64,000 nt of DNA, taken from NCBI GenBank assembly GCA_026981975.1, contig JALSHV010000010.1, forward strand, positions 149,376-213,375. The letters run 5' to 3'. This DNA comes from Aquificaceae bacterium (GTDB lineage Bacteria; Aquificota; Aquificia; Aquificales; Aquificaceae). Below, piece by piece: positions 55,678 to 64,000 of this stretch (position 1 is its first letter; each line of letters opens with the position of its first letter). Under the pieces are notes generated by a model. It made no database searches, was not told where the DNA came from, and saw only the letters and a program-made list of their open reading frames with translations. Made by a program: the position numbers and the translations under genes.

Positions 55678-56808
55678 CTACCCTAAAATACGATAAGTTT
55701 CTTCCAGAAGTATCTTCTGAGCCTTTTTTAAGTTACGAGGTTGTCCGAAAATTATAAGAGTGTCTTCTTCTTCTATAACTGTTTCTCCGGAAACTGTTAC
55801 ATCTAAATAACCATCGGGTTTGCGTATGGCTATTATAGTTACCTTAAGCGCTCTTCTGAGATCTATATCTTTGAGTTTTTTACCAATTAAAGGAGATCCG
55901 GGTTCCACATGAAGTTCAAGTATATCTATATCCGTCTCTTCTCCGAAGGCGATTCTGTCAAATAGATCAGAAATAAAAGCGGAGCCGGTATGGAATATGT
56001 ATGCGGCGACTCTAGTAGCAAGCAGTTTACTGGGAATAAAAGCCTTATTAGCTCCCAGCTCCTCAAGTTTTTCAGCAGTTCCATCAGTGGAAGCAAAGGA
56101 GTATATGTAAAAATCTTCTCTAGAGGGTTTTATAAGGCGTGCGGTGACTATCACCGCTATATTCTTGGTGTCCTCACCCAGATTTACTATCATACCGCGA
56201 GCGTTTTTTATTCCTGCAGATAGTAAAACGGATCTTTTATAAGGTTCTTCTGTGATAAAGTATTTAATGTTGTGTTCTTGTAAGTATTTAAGAGCCTGCG
56301 GATTACTTTCAACAACAACAAATTCAATTTTTCTTTTTTTTAGAGTGCTTGCAAGCCATGCGGAGGTTTTATCGTAACCGCAAATAATATAATGTCCTTC
56401 CAAATTCTCTATTTCTCTAAGCATTTTTATTGCCCTGTAGAGGTTAATTATATCTTCCTTAAAGAATATCCTAACAATAACCGTAACTGATGTTGTAAAA
56501 ACCCCTATTCCCATAAGAGCTAAGAAAGAAGTAAAAATCCGCCCTATAAGAGTATCACTCCCACCGACAACCTCCCCGTATCCTATAGTGCCTATGGTTA
56601 TTACTGTCATGTAAAAGGAATTTATAAAGTCTCCTCCGGAGATTATCATATATCCTATTGTTCCTACTGTTATTGCTGTGTGAAGCATCATAAGAGGAAT
56701 TCTGAACTCCTTCAGAGTTTCTATGAAGCGGGTTTCGTAAATTTCTATGAGTCTTGGTTCCCTTTTCTTCTTAAGTTTACGCCTTATACGGGCTTTTAGC
56801 TTAGGCAT
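55678..56808 (-). CDS. two-TM potassium channel with RCK (TrkA-N/TrkA-C) domains
   Basis: 376 residues. Pore module with TM1 (about 33-55), a P-loop carrying the selectivity filter TIGTIGYGEV, and TM2 (about 88-112). A cytoplasmic RCK domain follows (about 125-270) with HYIICGYDKTSAWLASTL; the nucleotide-binding GxGxxG is degenerate. The TrkA-C domain is at 290-370 (DILELHVEPGSPLIGKKLKDIDL). MthK-like architecture, gated by ligand or Ca2+ in relatives. An N-terminal basic stretch of Lys/Arg precedes TM1. Overlaps the ALDH stop by 8 nt. Confidence 0.92.
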   Translation of the reverse strand: MPKLKARIRRKLKKKREPRLIEIYETRFIETLKEFRIPLMMLHTAITVGTIGYMIISGGDFINSFYMTVITIGTIGYGEVVGGSDTLIGRIFTSFLALMGIGVFTTSVTVIVRIFFKEDIINLYRAIKMLREIENLEGHYIICGYDKTSAWLASTLKKRKIEFVVVESNPQALKYLQEHNIKYFITEEPYKRSVLLSAGIKNARGMIVNLGEDTKNIAVIVTARLIKPSREDFYIYSFASTDGTAEKLEELGANKAFIPSKLLATRVAAYIFHTGSAFISDLFDRIAFGEETDIDILELHVEPGSPLIGKKLKDIDLRRALKVTIIAIRKPDGYLDVTVSGETVIEEEDTLIIFGQPRNLKKAQKILLEETYRILG

Positions 56809-58237
56809 GGTTTAAGTCAAATATAACGGTCTTTATTTCAGTGTAATCCTCAACAGCAAAAGCAGGTCCCTCTCTTCCTATTCCAGAGTTCTTGAAGCCT
56901 CCGTATGGTTGATGATCCGCTCTGAAAGTAGGTCCTTCGTTTATAAGAACCCCTCCTACTTCAGCTTTCAGAATAAACTCCCAAGCTACATTTATATCCC
57001 TTGTAAAAACTCCCAGCTGAAGCCCGTATTCAGTGTTGTTTACCAAATTTAAAGCTTCTTCTATCTCCTTATAAGGATTAATTAAAACAATAGGAGCAAA
57101 AGCTTCCTCCTTAAATAGCTTGGTATCTGGTGGCACTAAACTTACAGCTGTTGGTTCAAAAAGAGCGGATTTTTCAGCACAAGCTATACCTCCTATTTCC
57201 AACTTAGCACCTGCGTTAACCGCTTCCTCTATCCACTCTCTTATTCTTAAAGTGTCTTCCTTACTTATCATTGGTCCTACATCTGTTTCTTCTTTCATGG
57301 GATCTCCTACTTTAAGTTTTTTTATTCTTTCTTTAAGTTTTTTTCTAAACTCTTCAAATAAATCCTCATGAACAAATACTCTCTGAACAGATATACAAAC
57401 TTGTCCGGCTATTGCGTAACCTCCTATAACTGTTTTTTCCACCGCCCTATCAATATCACCATCTTTGTGAAGAACTATTGCGGAATTTGAACCCAGCTCA
57501 AGAACTACTCTTTTTATTCCCGCCTGCTTAGTTATAATCTCCCCGATTTTCTTACTGCCGGTGAAGGAAACAACCCTTATATCAGGGTGGATCGTCATAG
57601 CCCTCCCTACGTCTCCGTATCCGGGTATAACGGAAATAGCGCGTGGCGGGAGACCTGCTTCTAAAAACGCTTCCGCCATCATAATAGGTGTAAGAGGTGT
57701 TCTTTCAGAAGGTTTAAGTATTACCGCATTTCCGCAAGCTAAAGCGGGTGCTACTTTATGCATGGAAAGGTTTAAGGGAAAGTTAAAAGGAGTTATGGCA
57801 GATACTATACCCACAGGCACTCTTATATAAAAACCTGTTTTTCCTACACCGTTTGGGTGAGCGTCCACGGGAAATGTTTTACCACCTATTCTTCTTGCTT
57901 CTTCCGCAGAAAAGAGAAGAGTTTGCACAGCTCTTGAAACTTCTGCCCGTGCTTCTTTGATAGTCTTTCCTACTTCCAAGACTAACGTTTTTGCAAATTC
58001 TTCTGCTTTGTTTTCTATTATCTGAGCTGTCCTTTTGAGAATTTCATAGCGCTGATAAGCGGTTAAACTTGAAATTTCCCTGAATCCTTCTTTAGCAAGC
58101 TCCACCGCTTTAGTAACATCTTCTTCTGTTCCTCTGGGGACTTTACCGATTACCTCTCCTGTATAGGGATATACTACTTGAAGTTTCTCCTTTCTATCTT
58201 CCCGATAGCCTCCTATGATCATTTTCATTTCCCGCAT
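56801..58237 (-). CDS. NAD(P)-dependent aldehyde dehydrogenase
   Basis: 478 residues from the ATG at 58237, which has GGGAGG 8 nt upstream; the ORF-track start at 58270 lies before that site. ALDH fold: cofactor-binding IRVPVGIVSAITPFNFPLNLSMHKVAPALACGNAVILKPSERTPL, SFTGSKKIGEII, catalytic Glu in VVLELGSNSAIV and catalytic Cys in GQVCISVQRVFVHE. The C-terminal oligomerisation part has GVLINEGPTFRADHQPYGGFKNSGIGREG. The AGQVCISVQR context resembles lactaldehyde/glyceraldehyde-3-phosphate-type dehydrogenases; the substrate is not decided. Confidence 0.9.
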   Translation of the reverse strand: MREMKMIIGGYREDRKEKLQVVYPYTGEVIGKVPRGTEEDVTKAVELAKEGFREISSLTAYQRYEILKRTAQIIENKAEEFAKTLVLEVGKTIKEARAEVSRAVQTLLFSAEEARRIGGKTFPVDAHPNGVGKTGFYIRVPVGIVSAITPFNFPLNLSMHKVAPALACGNAVILKPSERTPLTPIMMAEAFLEAGLPPRAISVIPGYGDVGRAMTIHPDIRVVSFTGSKKIGEIITKQAGIKRVVLELGSNSAIVLHKDGDIDRAVEKTVIGGYAIAGQVCISVQRVFVHEDLFEEFRKKLKERIKKLKVGDPMKEETDVGPMISKEDTLRIREWIEEAVNAGAKLEIGGIACAEKSALFEPTAVSLVPPDTKLFKEEAFAPIVLINPYKEIEEALNLVNNTEYGLQLGVFTRDINVAWEFILKAEVGGVLINEGPTFRADHQPYGGFKNSGIGREGPAFAVEDYTEIKTVIFDLNHA

Positions 58238-58285
58238 TTGAACTGCCTCCCTTTTCAATTTCAATTTCAAAATAATACTGTAATT

Positions 58286-59620
58286 CTATGAGTGACGTTT
58301 GATTTCTCTTCTGAAAGCCAAATAGAGCAAGACAGCTCTTAAAAACATTTCCACCGTCATAAATCCCCAGGGAATTAAAGGGGAAGGAAAGAACTTTAAA
58401 AGAATATAAGAAGGTATTATCCTAAAAAGCCAAAAGGAACCTGTATTGACCACAAGAGGAATAGTAGTTCTACCCATACCCTTAAGTGCTCCGGAGTGAA
58501 TTACAGCAATAGCCATAGGGATCTGGGAAACTCCCACGATTATTAAATAGTAAACCGCCCAATTTATGACCTCTTTATCTCTGCTAAAAGGAAGGACAAG
58601 ATAGGGAGCAAAAATTATAAGCACAATACCGAGAATTCCCATAAAAACAGCAGTTAAAAACGCTGTGAACCTTACACCGTATTCAAGTCCTTTTATATTC
58701 CTTGCACCGAAGTTCTGACCGGATATTACAGTGCTGGCAACCATAAAGCCGAATCCTACCATAAAGGATATACTTTCAACTCTCAAACCTACTTGATGAG
58801 CTGCAAGCACTTTATCCCCAAAGCTTGCCAGAAAACCCACAAAGACGTTAAAGGAAAAACTGGAAATGGCTCTCTCCACACCTGTAGGTAATCCTATTCT
58901 TAGGAGTTTTACAAAAACATGAAGATTCGGCTTTTCTTTTAAAGGAAAAGGCTTTCTTAGTTTTAAAAAAACGTATAAATAAATAACAAAAGCAACAGAC
59001 TCCGCTACAACTATACCCCACGATGCACCCTGAATACCCAATTCTGGCAAACCTAACTTACCGTATATCAAACAGTAAGCTGTGCTTACGTTTACCACAT
59101 TCATTAAAAGAGCTACTTTCATGGGAGTTTTCGTGTCTCCCGAACCGTTAAAGCTTGCGTAAAAGGTATTTGTTATAAAACCTACAACGATGAACCAAAA
59201 AAGAGGTGTTAGATAAACCTCTGAGAGTTTTAAGACTTCCTCACTTGCTCCGAGTATGCTCATCAGTAGCAAAACAAGATCCTTACCGATAAAGATCAAG
59301 GGAAGCGCTATAAAAATGGAAATTAAAATTCCTGCAAGAAGAACAGGTGAAGGATCTTTTCCAGCTCCCACATATTGAGCCACTAAAACACTGGTGCCGG
59401 TATAGGAAACAGCCATCAGAGAGTATATGAACCACAACAAACTCATACTAAAACCCACCGCAGCAACTGCAGAAGGGGATATTCCCGACACAAGGATAAG
59501 AGCAAACATACTTTCCACCGAGTAAAGGAGATTAACCACAATAATGGGTGATGCGAGTTTGAGAATTATCTTGACATTCTGTTTCTTAGATGCAGAGGGT
59601 TCAAGAAGAATTTTCTTCAT
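58286..59620 (-). CDS. MATE-family multidrug/organic cation exporter
   Basis: 444 residues, twelve predicted TM helices in two halves. Family motifs: ASPIIVVNLLYSVESMFALILVSGISPSAVAAVGFSMSLLWF, GASEEVLKLSEVYLTPLFWF, NGSGDTKTPMKVALLMNVVNVSTAYCLIYG, and in the second half GLPTGVERAISSF, AAHQVGLRVESISFMVGFGFMVASTVISGQNFGA. DinF/NorM-like Na+ or H+ antiporter; substrate unknown. Eight nt after the preceding membrane-protein gene. Confidence 0.93.
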   Translation of the reverse strand: MKKILLEPSASKKQNVKIILKLASPIIVVNLLYSVESMFALILVSGISPSAVAAVGFSMSLLWFIYSLMAVSYTGTSVLVAQYVGAGKDPSPVLLAGILISIFIALPLIFIGKDLVLLLMSILGASEEVLKLSEVYLTPLFWFIVVGFITNTFYASFNGSGDTKTPMKVALLMNVVNVSTAYCLIYGKLGLPELGIQGASWGIVVAESVAFVIYLYVFLKLRKPFPLKEKPNLHVFVKLLRIGLPTGVERAISSFSFNVFVGFLASFGDKVLAAHQVGLRVESISFMVGFGFMVASTVISGQNFGARNIKGLEYGVRFTAFLTAVFMGILGIVLIIFAPYLVLPFSRDKEVINWAVYYLIIVGVSQIPMAIAVIHSGALKGMGRTTIPLVVNTGSFWLFRIIPSYILLKFFPSPLIPWGFMTVEMFLRAVLLYLAFRREIKRHS

Positions 59621-59628
59621 TATGAATA

Positions 59629-60411
59629 TTATTTTTCAAAGGGTTTACAAAGCAGATAAGCATGAGTTGCAAAACTAAAGTAAAGCAGAGCAGATCCGTA
59701 AATAAGAGCAAGTCCAAAGGGAGACGTTACAGGGTGCAGGGTGAGAATTCCTCCACTTATTATAAGTATGAAAGCGGTTATCATAAAAGCAAAATACATC
59801 TTCACATAATCTAACCTTAAGGTTGCTTTGAAAAAATCGTAATTGAAAACCTTAAAAACTCCTTTAAAAGCGGAAAGAAAATTCTCCTGTTGCAGTGTAT
59901 ATCCGTAAGCAACAGGAGCAACCCATATAACCACTAAGAAAACGATTAAGAGCAAGAGTATTCCTATAAAAAGAACAGGATCTATTTGACTTTCCACTTG
60001 CGGAGGTTTTTCACCTTTCAGAATAAATTCCGTAAAGTCACTTCCAAAGGAAGCGATACCTATCATTATAATACAGAATTGGAAAATAAAAGCAAGTATA
60101 AAAGTTCCCACAAATGCTCCCAAAGCGGTATCAGGATAAGAAAGTAAAAGCTCAGAGAAGGAAGTTCTTTTTATCCTATCCTCAAAAGATTGTAAATCGT
60201 CTTTATTTTCTAATATCGCTCTGTTCAAGTAAGCTCCTACGGAAAAAAGACTTATCTGCCACAGCATAGCAAAGAAGAAACCTACAATTGGGAAAGCGGA
60301 TAGCAAGAGTAGAGCCAAGGAATACATTAAGAAAAAAACGTGAACAACAGGATTAGAAATAATGCTTCTCCAGAAGTAAATCAGAACATTCCTAAAATTA
60401 GGACTGGACAT
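59629..60411 (-). CDS. multi-spanning membrane protein of unknown function
   Basis: 260 residues; I do not recognise the family. About six membrane helices: 20-45, 45-65, 95-120, 145-170, 210-230 and 235-255. Polar loops lie between them (NRAILENKDDLQSFEDRIKRTSFSE; LKGEKPPQVESQIDP). It resembles generic DUF-type membrane proteins with repeated helical pairs. It is the first gene of a minus-strand run into the MATE exporter, with TAGAAT and an AAGGAAG site upstream. Its divergent neighbour starts 30 nt away. Confidence 0.65.
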   Translation of the reverse strand: MSSPNFRNVLIYFWRSIISNPVVHVFFLMYSLALLLLSAFPIVGFFFAMLWQISLFSVGAYLNRAILENKDDLQSFEDRIKRTSFSELLLSYPDTALGAFVGTFILAFIFQFCIIMIGIASFGSDFTEFILKGEKPPQVESQIDPVLFIGILLLLIVFLVVIWVAPVAYGYTLQQENFLSAFKGVFKVFNYDFFKATLRLDYVKMYFAFMITAFILIISGGILTLHPVTSPFGLALIYGSALLYFSFATHAYLLCKPFEK

Positions 60412-60440
60412 CTTCCTTACACCTGCTATTCTAAAATTAA

Positions 60441-61211
60441 ATGGTTGTAGCTATTTTAACCGACTTTGGAACAGCAGATGGGTTCGTATCAGCTATGAAA
60501 GGGGTTATTCTTTCAGTAAATCCTTCCGTCTCTATTGTTGACATATCCCATGAAGTTCAACCCTTTGATATAATGGAAGGTGCTTTAATTCTCAAGGCTC
60601 ATTACAGATACTTTCCCAAGGGAACGATTTTCATAGCAGTTGTAGATCCCGGCGTAGGTTCGGAAAGATTACCACTGGCAATAAAGTGTGGTTCTTATTT
60701 CTTTGTAGGTCCGGATAACGGTATTATGGATCTTGTCCTTAAAGATATAAAAGAACCGCCTTCGGCGGTTGTTATAGAAAACAAAGGTGTAATTCTTCCG
60801 AGAATAAACAATACCTTTCACGGAAGAGATATATTTGCACCAGCAGCAGCGTTTTTGAGTAAGGGTGAAAAGTTAGAAAATTTAGGATCTTCTTATAGAT
60901 ACAACTTCAAACTGAAATTTCCCGACGCACAGATTGAAGAAAACCGTATATTAGGAGAGATAATCTACTTTGACAGATTCGGTAACGCGGTTACCAATAT
61001 TCCCTGTGGTAATTTCAGATGCGGAATGTTCAGGGAGGAAATAATCAAAGTAGTATCCCACTTTCAGGCAGGTGAAAGGGGAAAACTCAATCTAACCTGC
61101 GGAAGTTTCGGTTTCATGGAACTCTTTGTTCCTATGGAAAATGCAAAAGAGTTGTTCAATCTCAGAAAGGGAGAAAAAGTTAAAGTATTCGGTAAGAAGA
61201 CGTGTCTTTAA
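60441..61211 (+). CDS. SAM hydroxide adenosyltransferase (DUF62 family)
   Basis: 256 residues. N-terminal domain motifs ILTDFGTADGFVSAMKGVILSVNPSVSIVDISHEVQPFDI, AVVDPGVGSERLPLA, VGPDNGIMDLVL, and FHGRDIFAPAAAFLSKG. The C-terminal beta-barrel has YFDRFGNAVTNIP. The family hydrolyses S-adenosyl-methionine to adenosine and methionine using a water/hydroxide. The biological purpose is unclear. A TATTCT box ends 8 nt before the ATG. A perfect hairpin AACCGCC-TTC-GGCGGTT occurs inside the gene. Confidence 0.93.
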   Translation: MVVAILTDFGTADGFVSAMKGVILSVNPSVSIVDISHEVQPFDIMEGALILKAHYRYFPKGTIFIAVVDPGVGSERLPLAIKCGSYFFVGPDNGIMDLVLKDIKEPPSAVVIENKGVILPRINNTFHGRDIFAPAAAFLSKGEKLENLGSSYRYNFKLKFPDAQIEENRILGEIIYFDRFGNAVTNIPCGNFRCGMFREEIIKVVSHFQAGERGKLNLTCGSFGFMELFVPMENAKELFNLRKGEKVKVFGKKTCL

Positions 61212-61223
61212 GGAAAGTTACTA

Positions 61224-61229
61224 TACAAT
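61224..61229 (+). promoter_or_regulatory. -10 box of proS, near-leaderless configuration
   Basis: TACAAT within CTATACAATA ends 9 nt before the proS ATG. No Shine-Dalgarno (TTTTTCCT precedes the ATG). The -35 region, in the end of the preceding gene, is not a good match. Confidence 0.38.
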
Positions 61230-61238
61230 ATTTTTCCT

Positions 61239-62948
61239 ATGAGATGGAGTCGTTACTTTCTTTATACTTCTAAGGAAGATCCTGCAGATGCGGAAGCTCC
61301 TTCCCATCGCCTTTTGCTCAAAGCGGGTTTTATAAAACAGGTTTCCGCAGGTATATACGAAATCCTACCAGCGGGTTGGAGGGTTTTGAAAAAAATAGAA
61401 AACACTGTCAGAGAAGAGATGGACAAAAGTGGTGCTCAGGAATTGTTGCTGACTGTTTTAAACCCCGCGGAGTTATGGAAGGAAACGGGAAGGTGGGATA
61501 CTTACGGAAGCGAACTTTTTCGCCTAAAAGACAGAAACGAGCGAGAATACTGCTTAGGACCTACTCATGAAGAAGAGATAACTGATTTAGTGAGAAAATA
61601 CGTTCATTCTTATCGCCAGCTTCCCCTTATCCTCTATCAAATACAAGTAAAGTTCAGAGATGAAAAAAGACCCAGATTTGGTTTGATAAGAGGCAGAGAA
61701 TTTCTCATGAAAGACGCTTACTCTTTTGACAGAGACGAAGAAAGTGCAAAAATGTCTTATGAATCTATGAAATACACCTACGAAAGAATATTTAAAAAAC
61801 TGAACTTAGAAACCGTTACCGCACAGGCAAGTGTGGGACAAATAGGTGGTAGCTACTCCCACGAATTCATAGCCTTTACAGAATACGGGGAAGCAAGAGT
61901 GGGATTTTGCAAAGAGTGCGGATACGCTGCTAATGCCGAAATAATTCCCCTTAAACAAATACTTCATTCTGCTGAAAAAGAAAAACCTATTAAAAAAGTC
62001 CCAACACCAGGAGTGAAAACCATAGAAGAACTTTCCAACTTCCTTGGTATTCCTCCGGAAAAAATAATGAAAGCTGTTTTATACATAACAAACGAAAACA
62101 AGCCTTTACTTGTGCTTATAAGAGGAGACAGAGAAGTAGATGAAAACAAACTGGAAGCTGTTTTAGGAACAGACGAATTTCGTCTGGCTCAAGACGATGA
62201 GGTTAGGCATATACTCAAAACGGAAAAGGGATTCATAGGAATTTTTAACCTACCTCCTCACGTGGAAGTTTTATGGGACAATTCCCTTTACGGTGTAAAG
62301 AATTTAGTAGTTGCCCTTAATGAACCTGACTATCATTACATAAATGTAAACCCCGGCAGAGATTTCACTTACGGTGATTTTGTTGATATAGCAGAAGTAA
62401 AAGCAGGAGATCCCTGCCCGCAGTGTAGTAAACCTTTAGAAGTTAAAAAAGGACTTGAAGTAGGACATATATTTTTATTAGGAACACGCTATTCAGAACC
62501 CATGAGAGCTTATTTCACCGATAGTGATGGAAAGGAAAAGGCTTTTGTAATGGGTTGTTACGGTATTGGTATATCTCGCATAATGGCAGCTTTAGTAGAT
62601 CAGCATCACGATGAAAAAGGTATAAAATGGCCTTTGAGTGTAGCTCCCTTTGAACTTGAGATACTGTGCCTTAATATGTCTGACGAAGCCATAAGAAAAA
62701 CAGCAGAAGCTTTATACAAAGAAGCATTGGAAAAGAATATTGAAGTTCTCTTTGATGATAGAGAGGAAACTGCGGGTTTTAAATTTGCCGATGCTGATCT
62801 TATTGGAATTCCGTATCGTATAGTGGTAGGGAAAAAAGTAAAAGAAGGAAGGGTAGAAATTCAGGAAAGAAATACAGGAAATAAGCAGGACATTCCTATA
62901 AGTAATGCTATTTCCTATGTTTTGAAGTTGATAGGAAAAGAAAAATGA
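61239..62948 (+). CDS. proS: prolyl-tRNA synthetase, bacterial type
   Basis: 569 residues. Class II core motifs: motif 1 region in AGIYEILPAGWRVLKKIENTVREEMD, motif 2 in YCLGPTHEEEITDLVRKYVHSYRQLPLILYQIQVKFRDEKRPRFGLIRGREFLMKDAYSF, motif 3 in FVMGCYGIGISRIMAAL. Between motifs 2 and 3 lies the YbaK-like editing insertion (about 240-390: IPPEKIMKAVLYITNENKPLLVLIRGDREVDENKL). The anticodon-binding domain is at 465-569. Overlaps purQ by 4 nt (ATGA). Confidence 0.97.
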   Translation: MRWSRYFLYTSKEDPADAEAPSHRLLLKAGFIKQVSAGIYEILPAGWRVLKKIENTVREEMDKSGAQELLLTVLNPAELWKETGRWDTYGSELFRLKDRNEREYCLGPTHEEEITDLVRKYVHSYRQLPLILYQIQVKFRDEKRPRFGLIRGREFLMKDAYSFDRDEESAKMSYESMKYTYERIFKKLNLETVTAQASVGQIGGSYSHEFIAFTEYGEARVGFCKECGYAANAEIIPLKQILHSAEKEKPIKKVPTPGVKTIEELSNFLGIPPEKIMKAVLYITNENKPLLVLIRGDREVDENKLEAVLGTDEFRLAQDDEVRHILKTEKGFIGIFNLPPHVEVLWDNSLYGVKNLVVALNEPDYHYINVNPGRDFTYGDFVDIAEVKAGDPCPQCSKPLEVKKGLEVGHIFLLGTRYSEPMRAYFTDSDGKEKAFVMGCYGIGISRIMAALVDQHHDEKGIKWPLSVAPFELEILCLNMSDEAIRKTAEALYKEALEKNIEVLFDDREETAGFKFADADLIGIPYRIVVGKKVKEGRVEIQERNTGNKQDIPISNAISYVLKLIGKEK

Positions 62949-63628
62949 AATTTGCAGTTTGTGTTTTTCCCGGTTCTAATTGTGATTATGATACTTACTA
63001 TGTTATAAGGGATCTTTTAGAAAAAAAAGTAGATTTTGTTTATTACAATCAGAAAGATCTTTCATCTTATGACTGTGTTGTCCTACCAGGTGGATTTTCC
63101 TTTGGAGACTACCTCAGGCCCGGAGCTCTTGCGGCAAGAACTCCACTTGCTCAAGCAATAGTAGATTTTGCACTTAAAGGAAAATTAGTTCTAGGTATAT
63201 GCAATGGTTTTCAGATATTAACGGAATTAGAACTTCTGCCGGGAGCTTTGCTTCCTAATTCAAGTTTAAAGTTTATATGTAGAGATGTTTACTTGAAAGT
63301 TGAAAACGCAAATACACCCCTTACCAAGAAACTTGAAGAGGGAGAAATTCTGCGTATCCCCATAGCTCATCATGATGGGAGATACTACGTTCCACAGGAA
63401 ACTCTTAAGGAAATGGAAGAAAGAAATCAAATCCTGTTTCGCTACACAGACGAGAAGGGTATTACTTCCGAGCTTGCAAATCCTAACGGTTCTGTAGCAC
63501 ATATAGCAGGTGTTATGAATAAAGACAAAAATGTTTTCGGTATGATGCCACACCCTGAAAGAGCCTCGGAAGACATTCTTGGTAGTCACGATGGTCTTAT
63601 GCTGTGGTATTCACTTATAAGTGAGTGA
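62945..63628 (+). CDS. purQ: phosphoribosylformylglycinamidine synthase subunit I (glutaminase)
   Basis: 227 residues, class I glutamine amidotransferase. Nucleophile Cys in LVLGICNGFQILTELELLPGALLPN; His/Glu of the triad in GMMPHPERASEDILGSHDG; start MKFAVCVFPGSNCDYDTYYVI. Supplies ammonia to PurL in purine synthesis. Coupled to proS through ATGA. The CRISPR array begins 6 nt after its stop codon. Confidence 0.97.
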   Translation: MKFAVCVFPGSNCDYDTYYVIRDLLEKKVDFVYYNQKDLSSYDCVVLPGGFSFGDYLRPGALAARTPLAQAIVDFALKGKLVLGICNGFQILTELELLPGALLPNSSLKFICRDVYLKVENANTPLTKKLEEGEILRIPIAHHDGRYYVPQETLKEMEERNQILFRYTDEKGITSELANPNGSVAHIAGVMNKDKNVFGMMPHPERASEDILGSHDGLMLWYSLISE

Positions 63629-63634
63629 ATTCGT

Positions 63635-64000
63635 TCTTCAATCCCTTATAGGCACTTAATAAACTCTTATGCTTCCCATGAGTGTATATCCGATGAAAGC
63701 GTGTTTCAATCCCTTATAGGCACTTAATAAACGCGATATTTGTAAATTACCTGTAAAGTATGCTACGCTGTTTCAATCCCTTATAGGCACTTAATAAACA
63801 GAGAAAAAACAATTCCCCCGCTCGGATACCGAGATGGGTTTCAATCCCTTATAGGCACTTAATAAACTTGTATTCCCACGGCGAGTGTAGAGTTAGAATA
63901 CCCGGTTTCAATCCCTTATAGGCACTTAATAAACCCAATAGGTGGGAGGTGCAGGTATTGCTGGACATTATGTTTCAATCCCTTATAGGCACTTAATAAA
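63635..64000 (-). CRISPR. CRISPR array, trailer end (continues beyond the window)
   Basis: Six copies of a 30-nt repeat. The plus-strand unit is GTTTCAATCCCTTATAGGCA + CTTAATAAAC, at 63635-63664, 63703-63732, 63770-63799, 63838-63867, 63905-63934 and 63972-64000 (last one cut by the window). Spacers are 38, 37, 38, 37 and 37 nt and all different. The reverse complement ends in ATTGAAAC, the usual crRNA 5' handle, so transcription should run on the minus strand with the leader beyond 64000. The repeat next to purQ is altered in its first two bases, as expected for the leader-distal end. Type I-B/III-like repeat; no cas genes are visible. Confidence 0.95.

Noticed and set aside
60750-60775. Perfect hairpin AACCGCC-TTC-GGCGGTT that looks like a terminator.
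   Set aside because: It lies in the middle of the DUF62 coding sequence, has no T-run after it, and encodes ordinary conserved-length protein.

Overview
The window looks like the chromosome of a thermophilic, Gram-negative bacterium of the Aquificales (an Aquificaceae-like relative of Hydrogenobacter, Thermocrinis or Aquifex). The clues are: very dense packing with many 1-40 nt gene overlaps; A/T-leaning coding sequence rich in AGA/AAA/GAA codons next to a tRNA with almost all-G/C stems; Lys/Glu/Arg/Ile-rich proteins; a THEP1 NTPase and a short FliJ/MotE-type flagellar protein of Aquificales character; and archaeal-type enzymes (ApgM, a DhnA-type class I aldolase) mixed with bacterial ones. 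The species assignment is inference; no search was run.

Layout. 0-7 kb: end of purD; an AI-2E-type permease (minus); an apparent operon of a Glu/His-rich exported protein, a TSP3-repeat outer-membrane barrel, an OmpR-type regulator and a histidine kinase; ychF; a gap with unusual interlocked inverted repeats; rseP. 7-14 kb: the rpsB-tsf-pyrH-frr translation operon behind a hairpin leader, continuing into a TPR membrane protein, surE, murF, a PilZ protein and a dolichol-kinase-like protein. 14-18 kb: RecO-like gene (minus), then apgM, mtnA and bioW. 17.6-22.5 kb (minus): a four-gene signalling operon with a hemerythrin-tailed MCP, a CHASE2 adenylate cyclase, a class-II-type cyclic-nucleotide phosphodiesterase homologue and a cNMP-binding regulator. 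22.6-27 kb: gspK, gspF, upp, tRNA-Sec, THEP1, coaE, kdsB.

27-38 kb is mostly minus strand: tonB, a DhnA-type aldolase, fabI, a molybdopterin-oxidoreductase-like protein, long hpf, secF and pilD form one tight run. A second run holds a lytic transglycosylase, mobA, a FliJ-MotE fusion, a TauE permease and a thioredoxin-like protein, with gpsA between the two. 38-48 kb: hemL, a flippase-like membrane protein, lnt; spoT (minus); and the mreB-mreC-mreD-mrdA rod-shape operon. 47.6-52 kb (minus): a TetR regulator with a benzoyl-CoA-reductase/hydroxyglutaryl-CoA-dehydratase-type protein and its double-ASKHA activase. 52-55 kb: flgN-like, flgK, flgL. 55-60 kb (minus): DUF6394-like protein, RCK potassium channel, aldehyde dehydrogenase, MATE exporter and an unknown membrane protein. 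60-64 kb: SAM hydroxide adenosyltransferase, proS, purQ and the terminal part of a CRISPR array that runs off the window.

Two global patterns stand out. Genes inside operons usually have Shine-Dalgarno sequences. The first genes of many transcription units (hemL, slt, gpsA, apgM, gspK, spoT, proS and others) lack one and instead carry a TATAAT-like box 6-10 nt before the start codon, suggesting leaderless mRNAs. Divergent promoters are packed into 28-40 bp. The strongest candidates for undescribed biology are the hemerythrin-MCP/cAMP operon, the interlocked RNA-like element before rseP, and the domain shared by FlgK and FlgL.
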